NCBI RefSeq assembly: GCF_963669205.1
Contig: NZ_OY769915.1
Location: 1,090,001 to 1,154,000 of the forward strand
Direction of reading: 5' to 3'
Source of the DNA: an uncultured Roseibium sp.
GTDB taxonomy: Bacteria; Pseudomonadota; Alphaproteobacteria; Rhizobiales; Stappiaceae
Length of the DNA stretch: 64,000 bases
The translations under genes were made by a program, and so were the position numbers. Below the pieces are notes generated by a model. The model was not told the DNA's origin, did not search any database, and saw only the letters and a program-made list of their open reading frames with translations. Positions within the stretch are counted from its first letter, which is position 1; each line of letters opens with the position of its first letter. Positions 8,369 to 17,082 of the stretch are shown here, piece by piece.

Positions 8369-9904
8369 ATGTTTGGAAGACGCGGCAATTCATCGTCTGG
8401 AGCGCAGACAGCACGTCCGGAAGGCGTGCCCGGAGGCGTGCCGGAACCGTCTGCGGAGACGCAAACTCCGGCTCCGCCCGTTGAGCCGGAAGCCCAGGCC
8501 AAGCCCGCGGAGAGCGAAAAAGCACCCGCTCCGGCAGCTGCTCCTGCGCCCGCAGCGACGCCTGCGCCGGCACCGGAAGCCAAGGCACCTGCGCCTGCAC
8601 CGAAAAAGAAGAACAACGAGTATTACGAAACCAAGGCGCAGATCTTCAACGCGCTTGTCGAGGCGATCGACCTGTCGCAGCTGGCACGCCTTGATGCGGA
8701 AGATGCCCGCGACGAGATCCGGGACGTCGTCAATGACATCATTGCCCTGAAAAACGTCATCATGTCCATCGCCGAGCAGGAGGACCTGCTGGAGGACATC
8801 TGCAACGACGTTCTGGGTTATGGGCCGCTGGAACCGCTTCTGGCACGCGACGACATCGCCGACATCATGGTCAATGGCGCGCATACGGTCTATATCGAGA
8901 CCGCCGGCAAGGTCGAGCAGACGGGCGTGAACTTCCGCGACAATGCCCAGCTGATGAACATCTGTCAGCGGATCGTGAGCCAGGTCGGCCGCCGCGTCGA
9001 CGATGCCAGCCCGATCTGTGACGCGCGCCTGCCAGACGGCTCCCGTGTGAACGTGATTGCACCGCCGCTTTCGATCGACGGTCCCGCGCTCACGATTCGT
9101 AAATTCAAGAAGGACAAGCTCACACTCGACCAGCTCACCAAGTTCGGCTCGATAACGCCGGAAGGGTCGACGATCCTCCAGATTATCGGGCGCTCACGGT
9201 GTAATGTCCTGATTTCCGGCGGTACCGGTTCAGGCAAGACAACGCTCCTGAACTGTCTGACCGCCTATATCGAGAGCACCGAACGCATCATCACATGCGA
9301 GGACTCTGCGGAACTTCAGCTCCAGCAGCCTCATGTCGTGCGCCTTGAAACCCGCCCTCCCAACCTGGAAGGTGAAGGCGAGATCACGATGCGCGATCTC
9401 GTGAAGAACTGTCTGCGTATGCGTCCTGAGCGCATCATCGTGGGCGAGGTGCGTGGCCCGGAAGCCTTCGACCTGCTTCAGGCCATGAACACGGGTCACG
9501 ACGGTTCGATGGGTACGCTCCATGCCAACTCGCCTCGCGAAGCACTTTCCAGGCTTGAATCCATGATTACGATGGGCGGCTTCTCGCTGCCTTCCAGAAC
9601 ACTCCGGGAAATGATCGTCTCGTCGATCGACGTGGTCGTTCAGGCGGCCCGCCTGCGAGACGGTTCCCGTCGTATCACGCATGTGACCGAAGTGGTCGGC
9701 ATGGAGGGTGACATCATCACCACGCAGGACGTCTTCCTCTACGACATTGTCGGTGAAGATCCGAATGGACGCATCATCGGCCGTCACCGTTCCACCGGCA
9801 TCGGCCGGCCGAAGTTCTGGGAACGCGCGCGCTATTTTGGCGAGGAATCACGTTTGGCGCAGGCACTCGATGCCGCCGAATTGCCTGACTATGTAGCGGA
9901 ATGA
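8369..9904 (+). CDS. cpaF: CpaF (TadA), secretion ATPase powering Flp pilus assembly
   Basis: A 511-residue member of the PilB/VirB11 ATPase family that drives pilin polymerisation on the cytoplasmic face. Residues about 10-85 are a low-complexity Pro/Ala/Glu linker ending in a Lys-rich stretch. The conserved domain follows: [21 protein letters not shown], Walker [11 protein letters not shown] near residue 286, an Asp box ([10 protein letters not shown]), Walker B ([12 protein letters not shown]) and a His box ([15 protein letters not shown]). The linker is longer than in many CpaF proteins. It is followed by tadB after 7 bp. Confidence 0.96.
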   Translation: MFGRRGNSSSGAQTARPEGVPGGVPEPSAETQTPAPPVEPEAQAKPAESEKAPAPAAAPAPAATPAPAPEAKAPAPAPKKKNNEYYETKAQIFNALVEAIDLSQLARLDAEDARDEIRDVVNDIIALKNVIMSIAEQEDLLEDICNDVLGYGPLEPLLARDDIADIMVNGAHTVYIETAGKVEQTGVNFRDNAQLMNICQRIVSQVGRRVDDASPICDARLPDGSRVNVIAPPLSIDGPALTIRKFKKDKLTLDQLTKFGSITPEGSTILQIIGRSRCNVLISGGTGSGKTTLLNCLTAYIESTERIITCEDSAELQLQQPHVVRLETRPPNLEGEGEITMRDLVKNCLRMRPERIIVGEVRGPEAFDLLQAMNTGHDGSMGTLHANSPREALSRLESMITMGGFSLPSRTLREMIVSSIDVVVQAARLRDGSRRITHVTEVVGMEGDIITTQDVFLYDIVGEDPNGRIIGRHRSTGIGRPKFWERARYFGEESRLAQALDAAELPDYVAE

Positions 9905-9911
9905 GAACCGA

Positions 9912-10931
9912 ATGTCCGGATTTGAAGACTTTTTGACCCCACAGGTGACCGGGATTGCCGTTGCGCTTCTTGTCATGTTTGCCGTCGGCGGTTTGATTTT
10001 CAGCCTGTTCGCGCCCTCGCTCTCCGGTACGAAACGCCGCGATCAGCGCATGCTGGCAGTGGCGGCGCGCCCGCAATCCGAAAAACAGCGGAAACAGATC
10101 CGCGACAACGACCGCCGCAAGAAGTCGATCCAGGATCAGCTCAAGGATTTCGAGGAACGGCAGAAGGCCAAGCATCACAGGCAGCAAAGGGTCTCGCTGA
10201 AGGTCAAGATGGAGCAGGCGGGTCTCGCCTGGGAAATGAAGCACTTCGTCATTTTCAGCGTTGTCTCCTGCTTTGTTTTCCTCCTGGTCGGCTTCGTTGC
10301 CACCGGCAATATCTGGATCACACTTGCAGCCGGCTTTGCCGGTGCTCTCGGCTTTCCGCGCTGGTGGGTCGGCAACAAGCGCAAGCGCCGCTTCAACAAG
10401 TTCCTGGAAGAATTGCCCAACGGTGTCGACATCATCGTGCGTGGCGTGAAGGCGGGGTTGCCGCTTGCGGACTGTATCAAGGTGGTTGCCCGCGAATCCC
10501 GCGAGCCGGTGGCGACTGAATTCCGCAAGATCACCGAGACGCAGGTCATGGGCCTCTCCCTTGCCGATGCCGTTGCCAAACTGCCGGAGCGCGTGCCTGT
10601 TGCGGAGGCGAATTTCTTCGCGATTGTGGTCGCCATTCAGCAAAAGGCCGGTGGTGGTCTGGCCGAAGCGCTTGGAAACCTTTCCAAGGTTCTGCGCGGC
10701 CGCAAATCGCTCAAGGGCAAGATCCAGGCACTGAGTTCGGAAGCCAAGTCGTCGGCCATGATCATTGGTGCCATGCCATTCGGCGTCGGCGGCATCATTT
10801 ATCTGATTGCGCCGGATTACATCAGCCTGCTGTTCACCACGACAGGTGGAAACATCATCATTGGCGGATGCCTCTTCTGGATGTTCATCGGCATCATGGT
10901 CATGCGCCACATGATCAACTTCGACTTTTAA
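9912..10931 (+). CDS. tadB: TadB, inner-membrane platform protein (T2SS-F domain)
   Basis: A 339-residue membrane protein of the GspF family that forms the platform under the Flp pilus together with TadC. A transmembrane segment near residues 12-35 is followed by a long basic cytoplasmic loop (KQRKQIRDNDRRKKS). A central hydrophobic pair (HFVIFSVVSCFVFLLVGFVAT) and the T2SS-F domain come next, with GVDIIVRGVKAGLPL and FFAIVVAIQQKAGGGLAEALGNLS. The C-terminus is hydrophobic. It lies in the cpaB-tadC operon, 9 bp before tadC. Confidence 0.94.
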   Translation: MSGFEDFLTPQVTGIAVALLVMFAVGGLIFSLFAPSLSGTKRRDQRMLAVAARPQSEKQRKQIRDNDRRKKSIQDQLKDFEERQKAKHHRQQRVSLKVKMEQAGLAWEMKHFVIFSVVSCFVFLLVGFVATGNIWITLAAGFAGALGFPRWWVGNKRKRRFNKFLEELPNGVDIIVRGVKAGLPLADCIKVVARESREPVATEFRKITETQVMGLSLADAVAKLPERVPVAEANFFAIVVAIQQKAGGGLAEALGNLSKVLRGRKSLKGKIQALSSEAKSSAMIIGAMPFGVGGIIYLIAPDYISLLFTTTGGNIIIGGCLFWMFIGIMVMRHMINFDF

Positions 10932-10940
10932 GGGGGCGGC

Positions 10941-11924
10941 ATGGATCTGGAAACAATTGCATCGAGCCAGTTTCTTGCAGGGTTGCTCGCCATGGTCGCG
11001 GTCACCGGCACGATCTTCTCGCTGGTGGCGCCCATCCTGTCGCGTGACACGCTGAAGACCCGCATGAAGTCGGTTGCCCTTGAGCGCGACAAGCTGCGCG
11101 CCAAGGAGCGCGCGCGTATGCATGCCAACCAGCAACAGGACGCCCGCGCCTCTCTTCGCAATCAGCCCAAGGCCCAGATGAAGAGCCTGGTCGATCAGCT
11201 CAATCTCAGGGAAATGCTTTCCGACGAAAGCACGAACGACAAGTTGAGGATGGCCGGTTATCGCGGTGCCGCGCCGCTCTATTATTACCTGACGGCGCGC
11301 GTTGCCATTCCGGTCCTCCTGCTGGTCATAGCGCTGTTCTATTCCTTGGTGGTGATCCCGGACTGGTTGCCGACGGTGACCAAGGTGTGCCTTTCCATCG
11401 CAATCGCCGGCGTTGGCGCATTCCTGCCGAACCTGTTCCTCAAGAACAAGATCGACAAGCGCAAGCTCAACATCCAGCGCGCCTGGCCGGATGCTCTCGA
11501 TCTCATGCTGATCTGCGTCGAGTCTGGCATGTCCATCGAAGGCGCGTTTCAGAAGGTCGCCGAAGAGGTTGGTATCCAGTCCGTCGACCTGGCCGAGGAA
11601 TTGTCGCTGACGACAGCCGAGCTGTCCTATCTCAGCGAACGCCGGACGGCTTACGAGAACCTTGCCAAACGGACTGGCGTCGATGGTGTCAAGAACGTGA
11701 TGATGGCGCTTGTCCAGGCAGAACGTTACGGAACGCCGGTCGGCACCGCAATTCGCACGATGGCCGACGACACGCGCGAACAGCGCATGCTGTTTGCCGA
11801 ACAGAAAGCTGCGTCTTTGCCGCCGAAACTGACGGTTCCGATGATCATTTTCTTCCTGCCGGTCCTGTTCTTCATCATCATGAGCCCGGCCGTCATGCAG
11901 GTCATGGACCTGGACGGCTTCTAA
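10941..11924 (+). CDS. tadC: TadC, inner-membrane platform protein (T2SS-F domain)
   Basis: A 327-residue GspF-family membrane protein, the partner of TadB. It has an N-terminal membrane segment (FLAGLLAMVAVTGTIFSLVAP), a basic loop, two central hydrophobic segments and the T2SS-F domain. The domain is marked by WPDALDLMLICVESGMSIEGAFQKVA and ALVQAERYGTPVGTAIRTMADDTREQR. The C-terminal helix reads PMIIFFLPVLFFIIMSP. It is the last gene of the run; a hairpin follows 44 bp later. tadD, often next in line in such loci, is displaced to 13131-13913. Confidence 0.94.
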   Translation: MDLETIASSQFLAGLLAMVAVTGTIFSLVAPILSRDTLKTRMKSVALERDKLRAKERARMHANQQQDARASLRNQPKAQMKSLVDQLNLREMLSDESTNDKLRMAGYRGAAPLYYYLTARVAIPVLLLVIALFYSLVVIPDWLPTVTKVCLSIAIAGVGAFLPNLFLKNKIDKRKLNIQRAWPDALDLMLICVESGMSIEGAFQKVAEEVGIQSVDLAEELSLTTAELSYLSERRTAYENLAKRTGVDGVKNVMMALVQAERYGTPVGTAIRTMADDTREQRMLFAEQKAASLPPKLTVPMIIFFLPVLFFIIMSPAVMQVMDLDGF

Positions 11925-11967
11925 AGCGGAAGGAATCGCGTTTCTGCGCGCCGAAATGCACAGTTCG

Positions 11968-11991
11968 AAGCCTCGCCGATCGGCGGGGCTT
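11968..11991 (+). terminator. hairpin terminator after tadC
   Basis: AAGCCTCGCC and GGCGGGGCTT form a near-perfect stem (one G-T pair) around GATC and end in TTT. The T-run is short, so termination may be partial. Confidence 0.6.
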
Positions 11992-12112
11992 TCGCGTATC
12001 CGGAAGAGGTATTTTGGAGCAACTGGCCGTTTGACCGGGCGATGTGACTTGTCAGGTCGGCGACAGGTCCCGACAACAGTCAATGATTCCAAATGCGCTG
12101 AAGGATATCGAT

Positions 12113-12811
12113 ATGATCGAAGCCCCTCCAATCCTGACGATCACGGCCTCGATGAGGCGGCCGACGGATCAGCAGATCGCGTCTTTTCAAAACGTATCGA
12201 CCGGATTTGTGGTCGATGCGCTTCACGGGGGAGGCGCCTTGTCACACAACATCGGGCCGGTGGGATTTGGCCGGGACCTGCATTGTGTAGCCGCCGGACC
12301 TGCACTCACCGCCGATTGCGGTGCTGCCGACGTCCTGGCTGCATTTGCCGCACTCAACTACATTCGGCCCGGTGATGTCGTGGTTTCTGCCTTTGCAGCG
12401 CACACCGGTTGCGCCGCAGGTGGAGATGGTCTTGTCGGCATGATGAGAAACTGCGGTGCGGCTGGGTTTGTCACCGATGGTCCCATGCGTGATTACACAG
12501 GGATCGTGAAGGTCGGCCTTCCGGTCTGGTGCGCCGGCATAACGCCGGCGTCTCCGCACATGTCCGGTCCCGGGTCCGTTGGCATGCCGATCCAGATCGG
12601 CGGACAGGAGGTGGAGACGGGAGACATGATCGTCGCCGACCGGGATGGCGTTGTGGTCGTCCCGTTCGAAAGACTGGACGATGTCATCGCCAACCTTGAG
12701 AGAGTGCGCGCGGCAGAGCAGGCACAGGACGAAAAGGTCGCGGCCGGAATGCGCGTCCCCGACTGGGTCGGGGACCTTCTGGAAAGCGATCGGGTGCGGA
12801 TCACCGACTAG
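12113..12811 (+). CDS. RraA-family protein (4-hydroxy-4-methyl-2-oxoglutarate aldolase/regulator of RNase E activity fold)
   Basis: A 232-residue protein from ATG 12113, preceded by AAGG; a longer in-frame start at 12044 adds 23 residues that do not look conserved. The fold is indicated by VSTGFVVDALHGGG, RPGDVVVSAFAAHTGCAAGGDG, GFVTDGPMRDY with the Arg-Asp pair that binds metal in HMG/CHA aldolases, and a C-terminal DMIVADRDGVVVVP. Members are class II pyruvate aldolases, oxaloacetate decarboxylases or RNase E inhibitors; the sequence does not decide which. The TAG stop is part of the CTAG target of the mobile element that follows. Confidence 0.85.
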   Translation: MIEAPPILTITASMRRPTDQQIASFQNVSTGFVVDALHGGGALSHNIGPVGFGRDLHCVAAGPALTADCGAADVLAAFAALNYIRPGDVVVSAFAAHTGCAAGGDGLVGMMRNCGAAGFVTDGPMRDYTGIVKVGLPVWCAGITPASPHMSGPGSVGMPIQIGGQEVETGDMIVADRDGVVVVPFERLDDVIANLERVRAAEQAQDEKVAAGMRVPDWVGDLLESDRVRITD

Positions 12812-13074
12812 GCGATGGACCCATAAATGAGGCGGAAATGGTTTGAGGCTGCTCGCTTCTCGTCAAGGCGCGGAAGCGCAGGAAATGTGGTTCATTTTCG
12901 AGCCTTTAGCGACGCCGGGGAGGCGCAATCCGGTCAAATAGGAAGGACATGGAAATGGCTTCACCCCGTGTCGTCAGCGTGCTTGACCGGGCAGGAAGCC
13001 CGCTCCGCACACCCTTCCTGACGGGATTTCGCCATTTCGCATGCCATTTCAGTCTCATTTATGGGTCCATCGCC
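12811..13074. mobile_element. 264-bp inverted-repeat element, copy A (type II)
   Basis: Terminal inverted repeats read GGCGATGGACCCATAAATGA at both ends, so the outer bases differ from the other copies in the same way on each side. The left flank is CTAG (12808-12811, containing the RraA stop); the right flank is CCAG. It is exactly 264 bp and aligns without gaps to copies B, D and E, most strongly over GGAAATGTGGTTCATTTTC and TTGACCGGGCA. It lies between the convergent ends of the RraA gene and tadD. No transposase is encoded; a conserved short frame (VVHFRAFSDAG...) is cut short by a stop in this copy. Confidence 0.88.
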
Positions 13075-13130
13075 CAGGGATCACCTGAAGGCGGAGCCGG
13101 AACACGGCTTGTCCCGCATGCAGGTCAGCA

Positions 13131-13913
13131 TCAGCTGCGCTGACGGCTCTGCATCATCGTCTGCAGATAGGCGATATTCGCCTTGGCCTGCCGCGGATCG
13201 AGCTCGGAAGTGGCAACTTCTACGGCTTCTTCGACTTTTCCCTGGATGCCCAGAACGAGTGCCAGGTTCTGGCGCACGCGGCTGTCCGCACCGGGCAGGC
13301 TGGCGGCACGCCTCAAGGTGTATTCGGCGTCTGGCAGCTTGTTGGACAGGAGATAGGACAGTCCGAGATTGTTCAAGAGGCTCGGGTCGTCCGGTGCGAT
13401 CTTGAGTGCTTGCTTGTAAAGGCTGCGCGCCTTCTCATGCTTGCCTGTCTGGTCGTAGATCGCGGCTTCCGCCGACATGATCTTCCAATCGGGCAAGTCG
13501 GGCCGCTGTGCGCGGCGGAGTACGTTGAGGGCTTCGTCGAAACGGCCGTTCATCGCGAGGATCTTGCCATAGGCGGAGGCAATCTCGCGGTCTTTCTGGT
13601 GCGCGATGACACCGGCTCTGAGCACCGCCAGAGATTGTTCTATCTGGCCGTTCTGGTTGAGGGCATTGGCGTAGCCAAGGACAGCGGTCCGGTTGGTGCG
13701 GTCCTTTTCGTAGGTTTTGGCCCATTTGGAGACTTCCGCCCGCGCCAGGTTTGACCCCGGGCTGACGGTGTGGGTCCCGTTGGCGGGAGAATAGGTGCTG
13801 GTATTGGACTTGTTCGACGCGCATCCGGTTACCAGCGCAAGTGCGGTCAAGGCTACGAGCGCAGACGCCGCTCTCTTGCGGCGTGAGACGGATCCTGTTC
13901 TGGGCGCTTGCAT
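13131..13913 (-). CDS. tadD: TadD-like TPR lipoprotein of the Flp pilus system
   Basis: A 260-residue lipoprotein. I chose ATG 13913, which has AAGGA eight bases upstream. A basic N-terminus (RTGSVSRRKRAAS) leads to a signal peptide with lipobox VTGC, followed by at least four TPR units, for example NRTAVLGYANALNQNGQIEQSLAVL, AYGKILAMNGRFDEALNVL, and PSLLNNLGLSYLLSNKLPDAEYTL. TadD proteins are outer-membrane lipoproteins required for Flp pilus secretin assembly. The gene is convergent with the RraA gene and lies 1.2 kb from tadC. An inverted TTAACC/GGTTAA pair lies at 13967-13987 upstream. Confidence 0.85.
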   Translation of the reverse strand: MQAPRTGSVSRRKRAASALVALTALALVTGCASNKSNTSTYSPANGTHTVSPGSNLARAEVSKWAKTYEKDRTNRTAVLGYANALNQNGQIEQSLAVLRAGVIAHQKDREIASAYGKILAMNGRFDEALNVLRRAQRPDLPDWKIMSAEAAIYDQTGKHEKARSLYKQALKIAPDDPSLLNNLGLSYLLSNKLPDAEYTLRRAASLPGADSRVRQNLALVLGIQGKVEEAVEVATSELDPRQAKANIAYLQTMMQSRQRS

Positions 13914-14097
13914 TTTCAACATCCTTGTTGTCCGCAGCTGTGAAGGTCCCTTAGAGAAATAAATAATTAACCCTAATGGATGGTTAAGCGCCGTTGCGAT
14001 TTGCAAGAAAGGTGAGCGATTTTGCACCCGTATTGCGTCTTTCGCGAAGGCGGCTTACCTGTGGAGACCGGCAATCCCGTTTCATGGAGTTTCAAAC

Positions 14098-15492
14098 GTG
14101 CGCGAATCCCTGGTCCGCAAATCCGACATGCCCGAAGCCACCCCGATCATCGCGGTCACCGAGGCGTCGCTTGAAAGCACTCTTTCAGAGCTCGGGGACA
14201 GTGCGGGCCAATGGTGCAGTTTCAACGCCTTCACGGGCAAACCCGCGTCTTCGTTGCTGATACCCCGGGACAACGGGGACGGCGCAGTGGTTCTGTTTGG
14301 TGTTGAAGACAGCGGATTGCCGCACCCCTTTGCGCTTGGCGCGCTGGTCAAGAGCCTGCCGAAAGGGGACTATGCCCTTGCAGAGGGGTTCCCCGATCAG
14401 GAACAGGCAGCGCTGGGGTTTGGGCTGTCGTCCTATCGCTTCGAGCGTTACCTGAAGCCGTCGGGCAAGACTTCCAGGCTCGGCGTCGGCACGGATGTCG
14501 ATCTGGACCGGATCGGCGTCATTCTGGATGGTGTGCAGCTGGCACGCGATCTGATCAACACGCCAGCGAATGACCTCGGACCGGAAGAACTGGCTGCTGC
14601 CGTCGCAGATCTTTTTCAGGTGCATGGCGGCTCGGGACGCATTGTCGTCGGCGAGGATTTGCTCAAGGAAGATTTCCCGATGGTGCACGCGGTCGGACGC
14701 GCCAGCTCAAGGGTGCCGCGCCTTGCCGATTTCACCTGGGGCAGGGACACCGATCCCAAGGTGACGCTTGTCGGCAAAGGCGTCGTCTTCGATACGGGCG
14801 GTTTGAATCTGAAGCCTGGCAACTCCATGTCGCTCATGAAAAAGGACATGGGCGGAGCGGCAAATGTCCTGGGTCTTGCCTCCATGATCATGGCCGCCGG
14901 CCTTCCCGTGCGTCTGCGTGTGATTGTCCCTTGTGTCGAAAATGCGGTTGCCGGCAGCGCCTTCCGTCCGGGAGACGTTCTGGCGAGCCGCAAGGGCTTG
15001 AGCGTGGAGATCGGCAACACCGATGCGGAAGGCAGGCTCATACTGGGCGACGCGCTTGCGCTCGCAGACGAGGAAACGCCGGATCTCATGATCGACATGG
15101 CAACATTGACCGGTGCGGCGCGGGTTGCTCTCGGACCGGATCTGCCGCCTTTTTACACGAATGACGAAAGCCTCGCCGATGACATTGCCGTTGTGGCGGA
15201 AGCCTCGGCGGATCCGCTCTGGCGTCTGCCGCTCTGGCAGCCCTACATGAAATATCTCGACAGCAAGGTTGCGGACATCAATCACATCAACACGTCCGGC
15301 ACCGGCTTCGCGGGCTCGATCACCGCCGCCCTGTTCCTGTCGCGCTTTGTCGAGAACACGGAAAGCTGGGTGCACTTCGACATTTACGGCTGGGCGCCTG
15401 CGGACAAGCCGGGCAAGACGGCAGGTGGCGACGCTCAGGGCATCAGGTGTCTCTTCGATGTCATCTCGGAGCGATATGCCACTTCACAATAA
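14098..15492 (+). CDS. leucyl aminopeptidase family protein (M17)
   Basis: A 464-residue cytosolic dizinc aminopeptidase that releases N-terminal residues from peptides. The GTG start at 14098 has GGAG eight bases upstream; ATG 14128 is an alternative. The M17 catalytic domain shows DLINTPANDLGPEEL, the metal-binding segment LVGKGVVFDTGGLNLKPG with Lys and Asp ligands, KKDMGGAANVLG, and the family signature NTDAEGRLILGDAL. The N-terminal domain is shorter than in E. coli PepA. It is followed by a MarR gene and an NlpC/P60 gene, possibly co-transcribed. Confidence 0.92.
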   Translation: MRESLVRKSDMPEATPIIAVTEASLESTLSELGDSAGQWCSFNAFTGKPASSLLIPRDNGDGAVVLFGVEDSGLPHPFALGALVKSLPKGDYALAEGFPDQEQAALGFGLSSYRFERYLKPSGKTSRLGVGTDVDLDRIGVILDGVQLARDLINTPANDLGPEELAAAVADLFQVHGGSGRIVVGEDLLKEDFPMVHAVGRASSRVPRLADFTWGRDTDPKVTLVGKGVVFDTGGLNLKPGNSMSLMKKDMGGAANVLGLASMIMAAGLPVRLRVIVPCVENAVAGSAFRPGDVLASRKGLSVEIGNTDAEGRLILGDALALADEETPDLMIDMATLTGAARVALGPDLPPFYTNDESLADDIAVVAEASADPLWRLPLWQPYMKYLDSKVADINHINTSGTGFAGSITAALFLSRFVENTESWVHFDIYGWAPADKPGKTAGGDAQGIRCLFDVISERYATSQ

Positions 15493-15552
15493 CGGGTCCG
15501 AAACGTTTTTGTGTTTCGATAGCTGTGACCAAGGAGTAAATTCGGTTCGGTC

Positions 15553-15903
15553 ATGGTTGTCGACATACGCGCCTCTCAGGCACTGAAATTGTTGCACGAA
15601 GTCAACCTGGCGCTGGTGCGGGACAGCGAGCAGGACCTGTCGGCGCGCCAGTTGACAATCCTGCTGACGGTCTATCTCGAGCCGCCGCCGCACACGGTGA
15701 GGGGTCTTGCCGCCAAGCTGAACGTGACCAAGCCGGCCATCACCCGCGCGCTTGACACGCTCGGCGGTCTCCGGCTGCTGTCGCGCAAGCGCGACGAGGC
15801 CGACAAGCGCAACGTGATCATCACGCGCACGGTCGAGGGTGCTCTTTACCTCGAACACCTGGGTGATCTCGTGGTAGACAAGGCTGGGGAATTGCCCCGA
15901 TAG
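15553..15903 (+). CDS. MarR-family transcriptional regulator
   Basis: A 116-residue winged-helix protein. The helix-turn-helix reads LSARQLTILLTVYLEPPPHTVRGLAAKLNVTKPAITRALD and the wing reads RLLSRKRDEADKRNVIITRT. The length is short for the family (commonly about 140-150), with reduced terminal dimerisation helices. It sits between the aminopeptidase and the NlpC/P60 gene, and its TAG abuts the TTG start of the next gene. Its targets are unknown; its ligand cannot be judged. Confidence 0.85.
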   Translation: MVVDIRASQALKLLHEVNLALVRDSEQDLSARQLTILLTVYLEPPPHTVRGLAAKLNVTKPAITRALDTLGGLRLLSRKRDEADKRNVIITRTVEGALYLEHLGDLVVDKAGELPR

Positions 15904-16809
15904 TTGTCACGTTCCAGTCTGGAAACCGATTTGAAAATGAAAAACCTGTTCGACCGCCGTCTTCACCCGGTTCGCCTCGATCTGGCGGCACTGGACTATC
16001 AGGGCCGGATCGAAGCCGAGCGTTTCGTCGAGGGCGAGGTCCTGCAGGTAACGGCCGACAGTCTTGCCATGCGGCCGGAGCCCCGGCCGGATTGTCCCAT
16101 CGATACCGAGGTCCTTTGCGGCGAGTGGGTGACCGTTTACGAAAAGACCGCGGAAGGCTGGGCGTGGGGGCAGCTGGACACGGACGGATATGTCGGCTGG
16201 ATTTCTTCAGACGGGCTGGGACCTGTGAAGGCGGCAACACACCGGGTCCGCGCGCTTCGAACCTATCGCTATCCGGGACCGGATCTGAAGTTCCCGCCGC
16301 TGGGCTTTCTCTCGATCGGATCGAAGGTAACGGTCGTCGGCGAGGCGGAAACGCGGGGGCTGACATATGCGCTGTTGAGCGACGGCTCGGCGGTTGTCGG
16401 CAAGCATCTGGTCGGCCTCGACGATGTCGACAAGGACTGGGTCGGTGTTGCCGAGGAAATGCTGGGCACCCCCTATCTGTGGGGCGGGCGCACCAGCGTC
16501 GGGCTGGATTGTTCCGCGCTTGTGCAACTGGCCGCGCAGGCCGGCGGTGTCGACATCCCGCGCGACAGTGACATGCAGGAACACAATGCCGGGCATGAAA
16601 TCCCGCACGATGACCCATCGGCTTTTCTGCGCGGGGATCTCGTGTTCTGGAAGGGGCATGTGGGGATTGTCACTGCGCCCAACATGCTGCTGCACGCAAA
16701 CGGGTTTACGATGACGGTGGCGTATGAGCCGCTCGACAGTGCGGTCGAGCGTATTGCTGCGACGGAATGGGGCGCGGTCACCAACGCCCGCCGGCTGGAT
16801 ACCGCCTGA
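15904..16809 (+). CDS. NlpC/P60-family cell-wall peptidase with SH3 domains
   Basis: A 301-residue predicted gamma-D-glutamyl-diaminopimelate-type endopeptidase acting on peptidoglycan peptides. The N-terminal two thirds hold bacterial SH3 segments (CGEWVTVYEKTAEGWAWGQL, FLSIGSKVTVVGEAETRG). The papain-like C-terminal domain begins at GTPYLWGGRTSVGLDCSALVQLA with the catalytic Cys, and the catalytic His lies in WKGHVGIVT. No signal peptide is visible, which is common in this alphaproteobacterial group. The start is uncertain: TTG 15904 abuts the MarR stop, while ATG 15937 would give MKNLFDRRLHP. The gene ends convergent with rmuC across element B. Confidence 0.9.
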   Translation: MSRSSLETDLKMKNLFDRRLHPVRLDLAALDYQGRIEAERFVEGEVLQVTADSLAMRPEPRPDCPIDTEVLCGEWVTVYEKTAEGWAWGQLDTDGYVGWISSDGLGPVKAATHRVRALRTYRYPGPDLKFPPLGFLSIGSKVTVVGEAETRGLTYALLSDGSAVVGKHLVGLDDVDKDWVGVAEEMLGTPYLWGGRTSVGLDCSALVQLAAQAGGVDIPRDSDMQEHNAGHEIPHDDPSAFLRGDLVFWKGHVGIVTAPNMLLHANGFTMTVAYEPLDSAVERIAATEWGAVTNARRLDTA

Positions 16810-16818
16810 CGTACCCTA

Positions 16819-17082
16819 GGGTACGGACCCATAAATGAAGCCGATTTGGCGGCAGAAATGGCAAAATCTTGCGAGGAAGCGTGCGCAGAGCGGGCTTTAT
16901 GCCCGGTCAAGCGTGGTGACGCTGCGAGGTGAAGCCATTTTGCCGTCCTTCGGATTTGGCCGTTTTGACCAACTGCCACGTCGCGAAAGGCTTGAAAATG
17001 AACCACATTTCCTGCGCTTTCGCTCCTCGCAGTTGGTCAAAACGATCCAAACCAAATTGACTTCATTTATGGGTCCGTACCC
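16819..17082. mobile_element. 264-bp inverted-repeat element, copy B (type I)
   Basis: Terminal repeats GGGTACGGACCCATAAATGA are perfect at both ends, flanked by CTAG on both sides (16816-16819 and 17082-17085). The right CTAG supplies the TAG stop of rmuC on the minus strand. Internal dyads are visible, including GTTTTGACCAACTG near 16963 and its complement near 17029. It lies in the opposite orientation to copies A, D and E and is near-identical to E. Both strands are open over most of the length. It sits between the convergent NlpC/P60 and rmuC genes. Confidence 0.92.

Noticed and set aside
9774..12131. 785-residue open frame antisense to cpaF, tadB and tadC
   Set aside because: It lies wholly opposite three well-supported genes, is rich in His, Arg and Gln as expected for antisense of high-GC coding DNA, and shows no domain or ribosome site.
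16819..17082. element-internal frames as annotated genes
   Set aside because: They may be conserved, but nothing here shows translation, so they are described under the elements and not called as CDS.
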